Positions 6,077-12,120 of a stretch of 18,115 nt of DNA are shown here, piece after piece (positions within the stretch are counted from its first letter, which is position 1; each line of letters begins with the position of its first letter). The position numbers and the translations under genes are program-made. The stretch covers positions 1 to 18,115 of the forward strand of contig JASHTC010000149.1 of assembly GCA_030040755.1 (NCBI GenBank), in the 5' to 3' direction. Source of the stretch: Thermoplasmata archaeon (GTDB lineage Archaea; Thermoplasmatota; Thermoplasmata; Lutacidiplasmatales; UBA184). Below the pieces are notes generated by a model. It was not told the origin of the DNA, searched no databases, and saw only the letters and a program-made list of their open reading frames with translations.

Positions 6077-7858
6077 ATGGCACGTGGGTCTCGGGCGGGG
6101 CGCACGGATGCTTCGGCGACCGGTCGTCGAACGCGATCGGCCCCGGAGGGATCTCGGCCGCGGGCGATAGCGCCGTTCCTCGCACGGACCCACATCGCCT
6201 ACTTCTCCATGGAGCTGGCGGTCCGGCCCGAGATGCATACTTACTGCGGGGGGCTCGGCCTGCTGGCAGGAGATACGGCCCGAGAGTGCGCGGACCTCGA
6301 GCTGCCCGTGGTCTTCGTCACGATGGTCAGCCGACTGGGATACCTCCGACAGGAGATCGGCCCGAACGGCGAGCAGGTCGAGCGCCCGGATCGATGGGAC
6401 CCGAGGAGTTGGTGCCAGCCGCTTCCCACTCGGGTCGTCGTGGAGATCGAGGGAAGCTCGGTCAAGGTGCGCCCCTGGCTCACCGTCCTCACCGGCTCCA
6501 CGGGTTTCCGGATCCCGGTGGTTCTCCTCGATACGGACGTGGACGGTAATTCCGCGGGGGACCGGACGCTCACCGACACCCTCTACGGGGGCGACCTCAC
6601 TTACCAGCTCAAGACCGAGATCGTGCTCGGGCTCGGCGGATTGAGGGTACTGCGGGCGCTGGGGTTCGACCTCCATACGTACCACCTGAACGAGGGGCAC
6701 GCGGCCCTCCTAACGCTCGACCTCCTCAAAGACGCGCCGAGGCGCGACGGGAAGGCTGCCGCGCGGCGCCCCTCCGACCCCTGGCAAGAGATTCGCCGGC
6801 GATGTGTATTCACGACGCACACTCCGGTCAAGGCCGGCCTCCACGAGTATGGCTACGCCCTCTTCGAACGGTTGCTTCCGGGGGAGATCGACCTCACCGA
6901 GCTAAAGAAGCTCGCGGGAAAGGCCCGGCTCAACATGACCCTGCTCGGCATGAATCTCTCCGGTTACATCAACGGCGTCTCCCGTCAGCACGCCGACACT
7001 GCGCGCCGGATGTTCCCCCGGCATCGCATCCACGCCGTCACGAACGGAGTCCATCTCCCGACGTGGACCCACCCGGCCTTCGCGCAGCTCTTCGACCGGC
7101 AGATACCGAGATGGCGGGAGGAACCCGAGGTTCTCCTTCGGTCCCTCCAGTTGCCACAGAGCCAGGTCTGGGACTGCCACCAGGCCGCGAAACGGGAGCT
7201 TCTCGAACGCATCCGCCAAGCGAGCAAGGTGAGCCTCGAACCGGATGCCCTGACGCTCGGGTTCACCCGACGCATCGTCCCCTACAAGCGCCCCCTCCTA
7301 CTGTTCCAGGACCTGGACCGGCTGGTCGGCCTGGCCTCCGGACGCCGACTCCAGGTGGTCCTCGCCGGGAAGGCCCACCCGCGCGACACGGCCGGGCGTC
7401 AGGACATCCAGCGCCTGCACGAGCTGATTCGCGAGCTCGACGGGAGGCTCTCCTGCGTCTTCCTGGCCAATTACGATATGGAGTGGGCGAAGGCAATCGT
7501 CGCGGGGTGTGACGTCTGGCTCAACACCCCCATCCCCCCCATGGAGGCCTCTGGGACCAGCGGGATCAAGGCGGCCCTCAATGGGCAGCTCAACCTGAGC
7601 ATCCTGGATGGGTGGTGGGCCGAGGGATGTGTGGAAGACGTCAACGGCTGGTCCATCCCCCACACCGACGGGGCGGACACCGATCGACGGGACGCGGCCG
7701 CGCTCTACGACCGGTTGGAGCACGTCGTGGTACCGTGCTTCTACAACGAGACGGAGCGATGGCGCTCGATGATGAAGCAGGCAATCGCCCACGCGGGCTC
7801 GTACTTCAGCACCCAGCGCATGGTCCGGCAGTACGCCACGGAGGCGTACGCCCACTAG
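6077..7858 (+). CDS. glgP: Alpha-glucan phosphorylase (GT35), short type
   Basis: A 593-residue glycogen/maltodextrin phosphorylase-like enzyme. The N-terminus shows HIAYFSMELAV and YCGGLGLLAGDTARECADL, the classic glucan phosphorylase signature, followed by GYLRQEIGPNGEQ. HLNEGHAA, FTTHTPVKAG and VTNGVHLPTW follow in order. The pyridoxal phosphate site is EASGTSGIKAALNGQLNLS with K498. Reaction: phosphorolysis of alpha-1,4-glucan to glucose 1-phosphate in the cytoplasm. Length fits the short family (roughly 550-850), lacking the regulatory extensions of animal and plant enzymes. ATG 6077 has AAGGA 6 nt upstream; an in-frame GTG at 6053 is an alternative start. I see no clear TATA box, the best being a weak ATAATG at about 5965. 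It is divergent from GAPDH (280-bp gap). Confidence 0.93.
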   Translation: MARGSRAGRTDASATGRRTRSAPEGSRPRAIAPFLARTHIAYFSMELAVRPEMHTYCGGLGLLAGDTARECADLELPVVFVTMVSRLGYLRQEIGPNGEQVERPDRWDPRSWCQPLPTRVVVEIEGSSVKVRPWLTVLTGSTGFRIPVVLLDTDVDGNSAGDRTLTDTLYGGDLTYQLKTEIVLGLGGLRVLRALGFDLHTYHLNEGHAALLTLDLLKDAPRRDGKAAARRPSDPWQEIRRRCVFTTHTPVKAGLHEYGYALFERLLPGEIDLTELKKLAGKARLNMTLLGMNLSGYINGVSRQHADTARRMFPRHRIHAVTNGVHLPTWTHPAFAQLFDRQIPRWREEPEVLLRSLQLPQSQVWDCHQAAKRELLERIRQASKVSLEPDALTLGFTRRIVPYKRPLLLFQDLDRLVGLASGRRLQVVLAGKAHPRDTAGRQDIQRLHELIRELDGRLSCVFLANYDMEWAKAIVAGCDVWLNTPIPPMEASGTSGIKAALNGQLNLSILDGWWAEGCVEDVNGWSIPHTDGADTDRRDAAALYDRLEHVVVPCFYNETERWRSMMKQAIAHAGSYFSTQRMVRQYATEAYAH

Positions 7859-7879
7859 GCCGCCGTATCGGTCGCAACC

Positions 7880-7904
7880 GGAGCCTAGCCCATGGTCGGG
7901 CTCC
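7880..7904. terminator. Hairpin downstream of alpha-glucan phosphorylase
   Basis: GGAGCC (7880-7885) pairs with GGCTCC (7899-7904) around a 13-nt loop, starting 21 nt after the stop codon. It follows a small CGGT-CGCA-ACCG hairpin (7869-7880). It lies in the 213-bp convergent gap before the small zinc-finger gene. No T-run. I see nothing else recognisable in this gap. Confidence 0.3.
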
Positions 7905-8071
7905 GAGAGGGCGGACCTCGAGAAGAAGGGGGGAGAGGCGGGGCTCCGTTAGCCCTCCGCAGGCCGTGGGGCCAAGGACCGTTCCCCCACACGGTCCGAA
8001 CGGGTCCGGCGGACGGGGTACCCGTCGAGGGTTGTGGTCCCTCGAGCCCCGCCGGCGCGCGAGCGACCGAG

Positions 8072-8215
8072 TCAGCCGCCCGGGTCCCTCGAGACGTTCT
8101 GTCCGAGGGACACCACATCGTGACCAACGTGGTTCTCCGCCTCGGCCGCGTCGCTAGCCGAGAACTGCGTCCCGCAGGTGTTGCACTGCATCGTGGCGCC
8201 ACTTGACCCGGACAT
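8072..8215 (-). CDS. Small zinc-finger protein (47 aa)
   Basis: A 47-residue protein. Cys11 and Cys14 (CNTC) with His29 and His32 (HVGH) make a C-x2-C-x14-H-x2-H pattern, a C2H2-like zinc knuckle; the middle SASDAAEAENHVGH resembles the helix of a zinc finger. The start at ATG 8215 is chosen because a strong TATA-like box at 8239-8247 puts transcription start near 8217, a leaderless message. ATG 8191 (MQCNTC) is an internal alternative. Small one-finger proteins are common in archaea and may bind DNA, RNA or protein; none of these can be told here. A second 56-residue one-finger protein lies at 16757-16927 and also begins M-x-GSS. Confidence 0.72.
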   Translation of the reverse strand: MSGSSGATMQCNTCGTQFSASDAAEAENHVGHDVVSLGQNVSRDPGG

Positions 8216-8238
8216 CAGGGGACGATGGGCTGCCACTA

Positions 8239-8247
8239 GATAAATTC
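8239..8247 (-). promoter_or_regulatory. TATA-like box for the 47-aa zinc-finger gene
   Basis: GATAAATTC (minus: GAATTTATC) is centred about 28 bp upstream of the ATG at 8215, the classical archaeal spacing, so the message is probably leaderless. Confidence 0.6.
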
Positions 8248-8344
8248 CCCAGGGTGAGGTCCGCATGACGTACGGCCGGATCGGGGGTGGCTAGGCCCCC
8301 CTGCACGCGACGCGCCGACTGCCGGCGCTACGGGGCAGGGAGAG

Positions 8345-8827
8345 TCACGTCGCGGGAGGGTGCGCGTCCTCGGTCCAGGGCGAGGCACTGACCACCGCAC
8401 GGGTCGGGAGCGGGAGGACCGGCCCCGAGCCGGTTCCCGAGGGCGAGGCCCCCGGAACCGCGGGTCCAGCCGAGCTCATCGGTACCTCCGGAGAGACCGG
8501 TTCGACCTGCAAGGACCTGGGCTTGACCCGGACCTGGATGGTTTCTGCCTTCGGAGTGACCAGATTCCATCCGGCCTTGAGGATCGATGCCCCCACCAGG
8601 TACTCGATCATGAGGAACATGAACGTCACGAGGAAGATCCCGTTGAAGGTACCGCTGACGTTGGCCCCACTCCCGGCCGGTCCGCCGCCCCCGAGGTTGA
8701 AGATGTCGTAGGTCCCCGAGGGGGGATGCTGAATGAACGTGTAGGCTTGGTAGAATCCGAAGAGCAGCAGCGCCAGCCCGATCGTCACCAGCGCCGTTCC
8801 CAGTCTCTTCTCGTACGCTCGCTCCAT
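8345..8827 (-). CDS. Two-helix membrane protein of unknown function
   Basis: A 160-residue protein. Basic N-terminus MERAYEKR, then a hydrophobic segment at about 10-32 (LVTIGLALLLFGFYQAYTF), a Gly/Ser-rich external loop (about 40-62, including NLGGGGPAGSG), a second hydrophobic segment at about 63-85 (GIFLVTFMFLMIEYLVGAS), and a 70-residue Pro/Ser/Thr-rich tail. The short loop and cytoplasmic-type basic ends suggest both termini inside. I do not recognise a family. The ATG at 8827 is supported by a TATA-like box about 31 bp upstream, giving a nearly leaderless message. A 25-bp palindrome abuts that box. Confidence 0.75.
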   Translation of the reverse strand: MERAYEKRLGTALVTIGLALLLFGFYQAYTFIQHPPSGTYDIFNLGGGGPAGSGANVSGTFNGIFLVTFMFLMIEYLVGASILKAGWNLVTPKAETIQVRVKPRSLQVEPVSPEVPMSSAGPAVPGASPSGTGSGPVLPLPTRAVVSASPWTEDAHPPAT

Positions 8828-8854
8828 CGAGAGAAAATACCGTGGGCCCTACCC

Positions 8855-8862
8855 GATAAAGC
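8855..8862 (-). promoter_or_regulatory. TATA-like box for the two-helix membrane protein
   Basis: On the minus strand GCTTTATC is about 31 bp upstream of the ATG at 8827, so transcription would start near 8832. Its upstream edge touches the left arm of the palindrome at 8860-8884. Confidence 0.5.
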
Positions 8863-8884
8863 TCACGTCCGTCGGACGTGAGCT
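8860..8884. repeat. 25-bp perfect inverted repeat, likely operator
   Basis: AGCTCACGTCC (8860-8870) and GGACGTGAGCT (8874-8884) are perfect reverse complements separated by GTC. The repeat lies between two outward-facing TATA-like boxes (8855-8862 minus, 8900-8908 plus), overlapping the upstream edge of the minus one. This position suits a dimeric transcription factor acting on both promoters. No second copy was seen in the window. Confidence 0.6.
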
Positions 8885-8899
8885 GCAGCCACCGATGCG

Positions 8900-8908
8900 T
8901 ATTTATAC
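8900..8908 (+). promoter_or_regulatory. Strong TATA-like box ahead of the RNA candidate
   Basis: TATTTATAC is the best TATA-like box in the window. The expected transcription start, about 26 bp downstream, is near 8931. No convincing reading frame begins there; the next plus-strand gene starts at 9365, over 430 bp away. It therefore suggests a noncoding transcript or a very long leader. Confidence 0.6.
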
Positions 8909-8930
8909 GTATTCATGCGAGTTTGCCGAA

Positions 8931-9300
8931 CGGCTCCCGACCGCAGGAGGGCCGCGGGACCCCTCGCGCCGAACGACGAGGTGACCCCGCCGGGGGCGAG
9001 GTCACCCCTCGGGGGTGTCGTCGCCTCGGGGGAGAAGCTCCTCCGACGGGTGGGGATGGACGAGGCCCCCTCGCGGAGCCGCCCGCATCGCACTCGACCC
9101 CGGGAACGAGTCCGGGACGAGTGAAGCGAGCCCCGGGGGCTCCTCCTTCTTCGACATCTCGAACGCGACCGGGCGACCGTTCCGCTCGCTCTTGCCCCGG
9201 GGGAGTGGAGAGGTGGCGGTCGGAAACCCGCCCGACGCCTCTCGGGTCCGGGGCGAGTCCGACCACTTCGAACCTCGGGTGGGTCCAGGGGGTGGAGCCG
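8931..9300 (+). ncRNA. Candidate structured RNA of about 370 nt
   Basis: A gene-free stretch whose ends pair: CGGCTCC (8931-8937) with GGAGCCG (9294-9300), and inside it GGACCC (8957-8962) with GGGTCC (9281-9286). Within lie hairpins GGTGACC/GGTCACC (8980-8986/9000-9006), CACTCG+CCCGG/CCGGG+CGAGTG (9091-9103/9112-9123), GAGCCC/GGGCTC (9128-9133/9137-9142) and GAGAGG+GGCGG/CCGCC+CCTCTC (9208-9219/9228-9243). The outer helix begins right where the TATA-like box at 8900-8908 would start transcription. I looked for the conserved cores of RNase P RNA (GAGGAA-GUC, ACAGAA) and SRP RNA (GGAAG-AGCAG) and did not find them. High GC makes chance helices common, so this is inference. It could also be a long structured leader of the gene at 9365. 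Confidence 0.4.
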
Positions 9301-9324
9301 ATGGAGAACCGGTCGTCGCGAGTT

Positions 9325-9332
9325 CCTATAGC
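9325..9332 (+). promoter_or_regulatory. Weak TATA-like box before the orphan gene
   Basis: CCTATAGC lies about 37 bp upstream of the GTG at 9365; transcription would start near 9355. On the minus strand the same site (CTATAGG) is 27 bp before 9301, the far end of the RNA candidate, so an RNA on that strand is not excluded. Confidence 0.3.
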
Positions 9333-9364
9333 CCAGCCTCCCCTCGCACCCATCGGGGGCGAAC

Positions 9365-9775
9365 GTGGACGCTTGGGAGCGGGACCGGCGGGAGCACGAG
9401 CGACTCATGAAGCTGCGCGAGCGTCTGAGGTTTCGGGTCTTCGCGGCGGTGCGTGAGGCGGCCTTCCAGACCGAGCTCTTCCGGTCGCATCCCGAGTTCT
9501 ACGAGCCCGACATCTTCGTCAACGTCTACGCCCACTGGGTCGACGCCCACACCGCGCTGAACGAGGGACAAGTCCACCTCCTGCCGCTACGCGGCCGAGC
9601 CGGCGACCTAAGCCGGTACGTAGATCAGCTCCGCGCGGGCATCGAGCAGCGTGCGCCCGCCCTGCAGTTAGAGTTCACTGCGGACCCGGCCCGGTTCGGC
9701 GGTTCCCAGGCCGTGATGCTCGCCGACGTGCCGATCGGATATCGTGCGGTGTTCCTCCGGCACGATCGCGAGTGA
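9365..9775 (+). CDS. Conserved-looking hypothetical protein (136 aa)
   Basis: A 136-residue protein from the GTG at 9365; ATG 9407 (residue 15) is an alternative start. The N-terminal 30 residues are strongly charged and helical (ERDRREHERLMKLRERLRFR). Then comes an aromatic-rich stretch (HPEFYEPDIFVNVYAHWVDA, about 46-65) and a C-terminal part with short hydrophobic strands (QAVMLADVPIGYRAVFLR). No Cys, no membrane segment, no signal peptide. I do not recognise a family. Balanced amino-acid use with strong G/C third positions argues it is real. It is convergent with the zinc-ribbon membrane protein gene and follows the 480-bp gene-free region. Confidence 0.65.
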   Translation: MDAWERDRREHERLMKLRERLRFRVFAAVREAAFQTELFRSHPEFYEPDIFVNVYAHWVDAHTALNEGQVHLLPLRGRAGDLSRYVDQLRAGIEQRAPALQLEFTADPARFGGSQAVMLADVPIGYRAVFLRHDRE

Positions 9776-9786
9776 TCCGGAGCATC

Positions 9787-9860
9787 GACCTCCTCGGTAC
9801 GAATCGTGGGCCGTCGATCGTGCGTGGGCCGCTCCCGCGGGACACGGAACCCCCGAGGTC
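9787..9860. terminator. Paired segments in the 9776-9858 convergent gap
   Basis: CCTCGG (9792-9797) can pair with CCGAGG (9853-9858), with CCGC-TCCC-GCGG (9829-9840) as a hairpin inside. It is a looser structure than the other convergent-gap hairpins and may be chance. Confidence 0.2.
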
Positions 9861-11097
9861 AGGGAGTACGGTAGATGGAGGACCCGACCACCGACCTCCG
9901 GTCCGGGCTCCGGATCAGGAGGAACCCGACAAAGAGGACGAGCGCGCCCGCGAAGCTGAGGTACCAGCCCAGCGACGGACCCCAGGAGGCTGCCACCGCT
10001 TCACCCGAGCTCAGCGCCTCGCCGCACGACGAGCCGCTGCAAGAACCAAAGAAGCTCGTCCGGGGCGACGGACCACCCGTCGCATTCCCCGAGGCCGGGC
10101 TCGACCCCTGGGAAGTGAGGAGGGAGGGCTGCCCCAGAGCCACCATGGTGGGCGCAATGACCACGAGAGCCACGGCAAGGACGGCCAGCCCTTCCGACCA
10201 TCGGGAGGGCCGACCCTTGTGAGTGAACGTCAGGATGGCCGAGGTGGCCGCAGCGGCCAGCCCCCCGAGAAGGAGGCCGGCAACGACCGTGTACATGGCC
10301 CCGAGGCTCGTCACCCCGCTCTGGGAGTAGGGACCGGAGAATGTCGAGTTGAGACAGTACCGCGAGCCGGAGCATGTGATCGTGAACGAGACGTCGTTGA
10401 GGGGGTAGAGGACCTCGTGCCCGTTCTCCGTTAACTGCGTCCCATTGACCGAGTCGGTCGCGGTGGCGGACACCGCGTACCACCCCAGGAAGAGCGAGCC
10501 GATCAGGAGGACTACCCCCACCAGGAGCAGCAGCCCCCCGACTCGGCGCCGAGCCCCGAGAGAGGTCCCTGCGTCGCGCTTCCTCGCCCGGCCCCGATCA
10601 ACCGAGCGTCCGGTCAGACCGTATACGCCCAGGGTCTCGCTTCGAGCTCCGGCAGCCACCGACGCTTGCCGGCCCTCGGGAATGAACGGCTCCCGACCGG
10701 TGCTGAGAGGCACGCCGCATTGCCAGCAGAACGCTCCCGTCGTGTCGACCGCCCCCCCGCAGTTCGAGCAGACCGGTATGGGTTGGGGCTCGGAGGGGGC
10801 CGTTCCCCCCGAGGAGGCCCCGTAGGTCGGCTCCACGCCCGCGGAGCTCCGCGCCGATTGGGATGCCCCCTCCGGCACGAGGTAAGGCCCTGCGGCCGGG
10901 GACTTCGTGCCCGGTTCAAAGGAGGCGCCACACTTCCAACACGAGTCGGTGGCGGCGTCTACGACCGCACCGCAGTTCTCGCAGACCGGAGTCGCTGGGG
11001 CGGAAGTATCCAGGCGGGATCCACAATGCGTGCAGTAGCTCCAAGCGGGGTGCACGACGGCCTTGCATCGGGGGCAAAGGAGGGCGTCCCCGGACAT
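9859..11097 (-). CDS. Triple zinc-ribbon, four-helix membrane protein
   Basis: A 412-residue protein. Three CxxC...CxxC zinc ribbons come first: Cys8/11/22/25, Cys39/42/53/56 and Cys110/113/124/127, the last after a Ser/Pro-rich linker. A basic stretch (RGRARKR, ARRR) precedes the first membrane helix (about 187-208), then an external loop with Cys and N-x-S/T sequons, helix 2 (near residue 250-275), helix 3 (VLAVALVVIAPTMVAL), a second Ser/Gly-rich loop, and helix 4 after SWGPSLGWYLS (371-381). Basic residues before helix 1 place the ribbons in the cytoplasm. Zinc ribbons of this sort bind protein or nucleic acid; function unknown. It shares the SWGxxxGWYLS motif and topology with the protein at 12121. 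ATG 11097 is preceded by a TATA-like box and a 13-bp inverted repeat. Confidence 0.85.
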   Translation of the reverse strand: MSGDALLCPRCKAVVHPAWSYCTHCGSRLDTSAPATPVCENCGAVVDAATDSCWKCGASFEPGTKSPAAGPYLVPEGASQSARSSAGVEPTYGASSGGTAPSEPQPIPVCSNCGGAVDTTGAFCWQCGVPLSTGREPFIPEGRQASVAAGARSETLGVYGLTGRSVDRGRARKRDAGTSLGARRRVGGLLLLVGVVLLIGSLFLGWYAVSATATDSVNGTQLTENGHEVLYPLNDVSFTITCSGSRYCLNSTFSGPYSQSGVTSLGAMYTVVAGLLLGGLAAAATSAILTFTHKGRPSRWSEGLAVLAVALVVIAPTMVALGQPSLLTSQGSSPASGNATGGPSPRTSFFGSCSGSSCGEALSSGEAVAASWGPSLGWYLSFAGALVLFVGFLLIRSPDRRSVVGSSIYRTP

Positions 11098-11100
11098 TCG

Positions 11101-11113
11101 GTTCTGGCAGAAC
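11101..11113 (-). promoter_or_regulatory. 13-bp inverted repeat at the expected transcription start
   Basis: GTTCTG-G-CAGAAC is a perfect 6-bp inverted repeat. It lies 4-16 bp upstream of the ATG at 11097 and straddles the transcription start (near 11109) predicted from the TATA-like box at 11132-11138. A repressor bound there would block initiation. Confidence 0.45.
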
Positions 11114-11131
11114 AGTCGGGTCCTTCCGGGT

Positions 11132-11138
11132 GATAAAC
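11132..11138 (-). promoter_or_regulatory. TATA-like box for the triple zinc-ribbon gene
   Basis: On the minus strand GTTTATC, about 38 bp upstream of the ATG at 11097, predicts a leader of about 11 nt. The remainder of the 254-bp divergent gap to 11352 has no clear plus-strand promoter; a CTTAG near 11306 is the best guess. Confidence 0.5.
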
Positions 11139-11351
11139 TCTCGGCGGGACCGTCGTCCGATCGCGCGCGGTGGTCTGCGAGCCACGGGCTGGCAGCCGAG
11201 TTCCGGTTTCGGGCTCCCGTCGGGCCGCTGCCAACATGCCCGCTCTCGATCCGGGGGCAGGTCCAGCGGCGCCCGCTCGGGCGGGAAGGGTCCGAGGAGA
11301 AGCCCCTTAGCTTCGCCGTGCTCTCCCTCCTCGCCGATCGGGGCACGCGCA

Positions 11352-11669
11352 ATGACCCTGGGAGAGACTCTGGTCGAAGTCTGGAGACAGGCCCTGGTGA
11401 ACGGTGCGCTCGAGGTGGCGCTCGAGGGTCGCGTCTACCAGGTAGGCCGGACGCGGAGTTCGGGCCTCCGGATGATCTCCTTCCCGTATCGGACGTACCT
11501 CATTGAGGGGATCGAGCAGAATCCTCAAACGAAGTCGACGTGGGCAAAGCGCGCCGCGGAGGGACAGCGGATTATGCAGTTCAAGTGCCACGAGCGCTAC
11601 GTCGGGAACGTGTGCGAGGGGACGCTGATGCGCTACCCCGCGTGGAAGAGCCAGGGATTGCCGGAGTAG
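11352..11669 (+). CDS. Hypothetical protein (105 aa)
   Basis: A 105-residue protein from ATG 11352. An amphipathic N-terminal helix (ETLVEVWRQALVNGALEVAL) is followed by short beta-like strands (GRVYQVGRTRSSGLRMISF, RTYLIEGIEQN), and a C-terminal part with two Cys (QFKCHERYVGNVCEG, Cys79 and Cys88) that do not form a zinc motif on their own. No membrane segment. I do not recognise a family. It is divergent from the triple zinc-ribbon gene and 39 bp upstream of the alkyltransferase-like gene on the same strand, so the two may be co-transcribed, which could point to a DNA-related role; that is inference. Confidence 0.65.
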   Translation: MTLGETLVEVWRQALVNGALEVALEGRVYQVGRTRSSGLRMISFPYRTYLIEGIEQNPQTKSTWAKRAAEGQRIMQFKCHERYVGNVCEGTLMRYPAWKSQGLPE

Positions 11670-11708
11670 GGCTCCCGGGCGTCGTGAGCGAACCGGGACG
11701 GCGACTCC

Positions 11709-12044
11709 TTGACATCCACGCTCGCTCGCCTCCGACAGGTGATCTCGCGGGTGCCTCGGGGAAGGGTGATCACCTACGGCGGCGTCGCGGCGGCGGCGGG
11801 GTTTCCCGGGGCGGCGCGGCTGACGGTCCGAGCCTTGCAGGGGACCGAGCGACTACCGTGGCACCGCGTGGTGGGAGCGGGGGGTCGGATCGCTCTTTCC
11901 GGGGAGGATGGACGCGAGCAGCGACTCCGTCTGGAGATCGAGGGGGTCACCTTCCGAGGCGCTCGCGTCCGGATGGAGCGGCATGCCTGGGCCCCCCGCG
12001 TACGGGCGACGAGCCACTCCCGGCGACTCGCCTCTCGTAGGTAA
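11709..12044 (+). CDS. Alkyltransferase-like (ATL) DNA-damage recognition protein
   Basis: A 111-residue protein that matches the DNA-binding domain of O6-methylguanine-DNA methyltransferase: PRGRVITYGGVAAAAGFPGA (16-35), AARLTVRAL (35-43) with the likely Arg finger R37, and the active-site stretch LPWHRVVGAGGRIAL (49-63). The catalytic Cys of PCHR is Trp51 (PWHR), the hallmark of ATL proteins. Family knowledge: ATLs bind O6-alkylguanine, flip it out, and do not repair it themselves but hand the lesion to nucleotide excision repair. Tyr23, which helps rotate the base, is kept. The start is TTG 11709; there is no clear Shine-Dalgarno, and a GTG at 11739 would cut the domain. A basic C-terminal tail (RATSHSRRLASRR) may add DNA contact. 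Confidence 0.9.
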   Translation: MTSTLARLRQVISRVPRGRVITYGGVAAAAGFPGAARLTVRALQGTERLPWHRVVGAGGRIALSGEDGREQRLRLEIEGVTFRGARVRMERHAWAPRVRATSHSRRLASRR

Positions 12045-12120
12045 CCGCGCTCCCCGGCCGCCCGACCGACACATTCAAGTCACGAACCCGCGCCTAGCAT
12101 CCACGGCCCCGGTCGAGAAC

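Noticed and set aside
4172..6700. 842-residue open frame on the minus strand
   Set aside because: Overlaps SRPBCC, GAPDH and phosphorylase genes in other frames; low-complexity Arg/Gly/Pro composition. A shadow of GC-rich coding sequence.
9260..9290. tRNA-like T-loop (TTCGAAC at about 9267)
   Set aside because: The flanking bases do not form a T-stem, and no acceptor, D or anticodon arms can be placed around it.
8931..9300. RNase P RNA or SRP RNA
   Set aside because: The closing-helix layout fits, but the universally conserved cores (GAGGAA-GUC and ACAGAA for RNase P; GGAAG-AGCAG for SRP) were not found on either strand by eye.
8913..9353. 146-residue minus-strand frame within the gene-free region
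   Set aside because: Arg/Pro/Gly-rich with hardly any hydrophobic core and no motif; the nested helices better explain the sequence.
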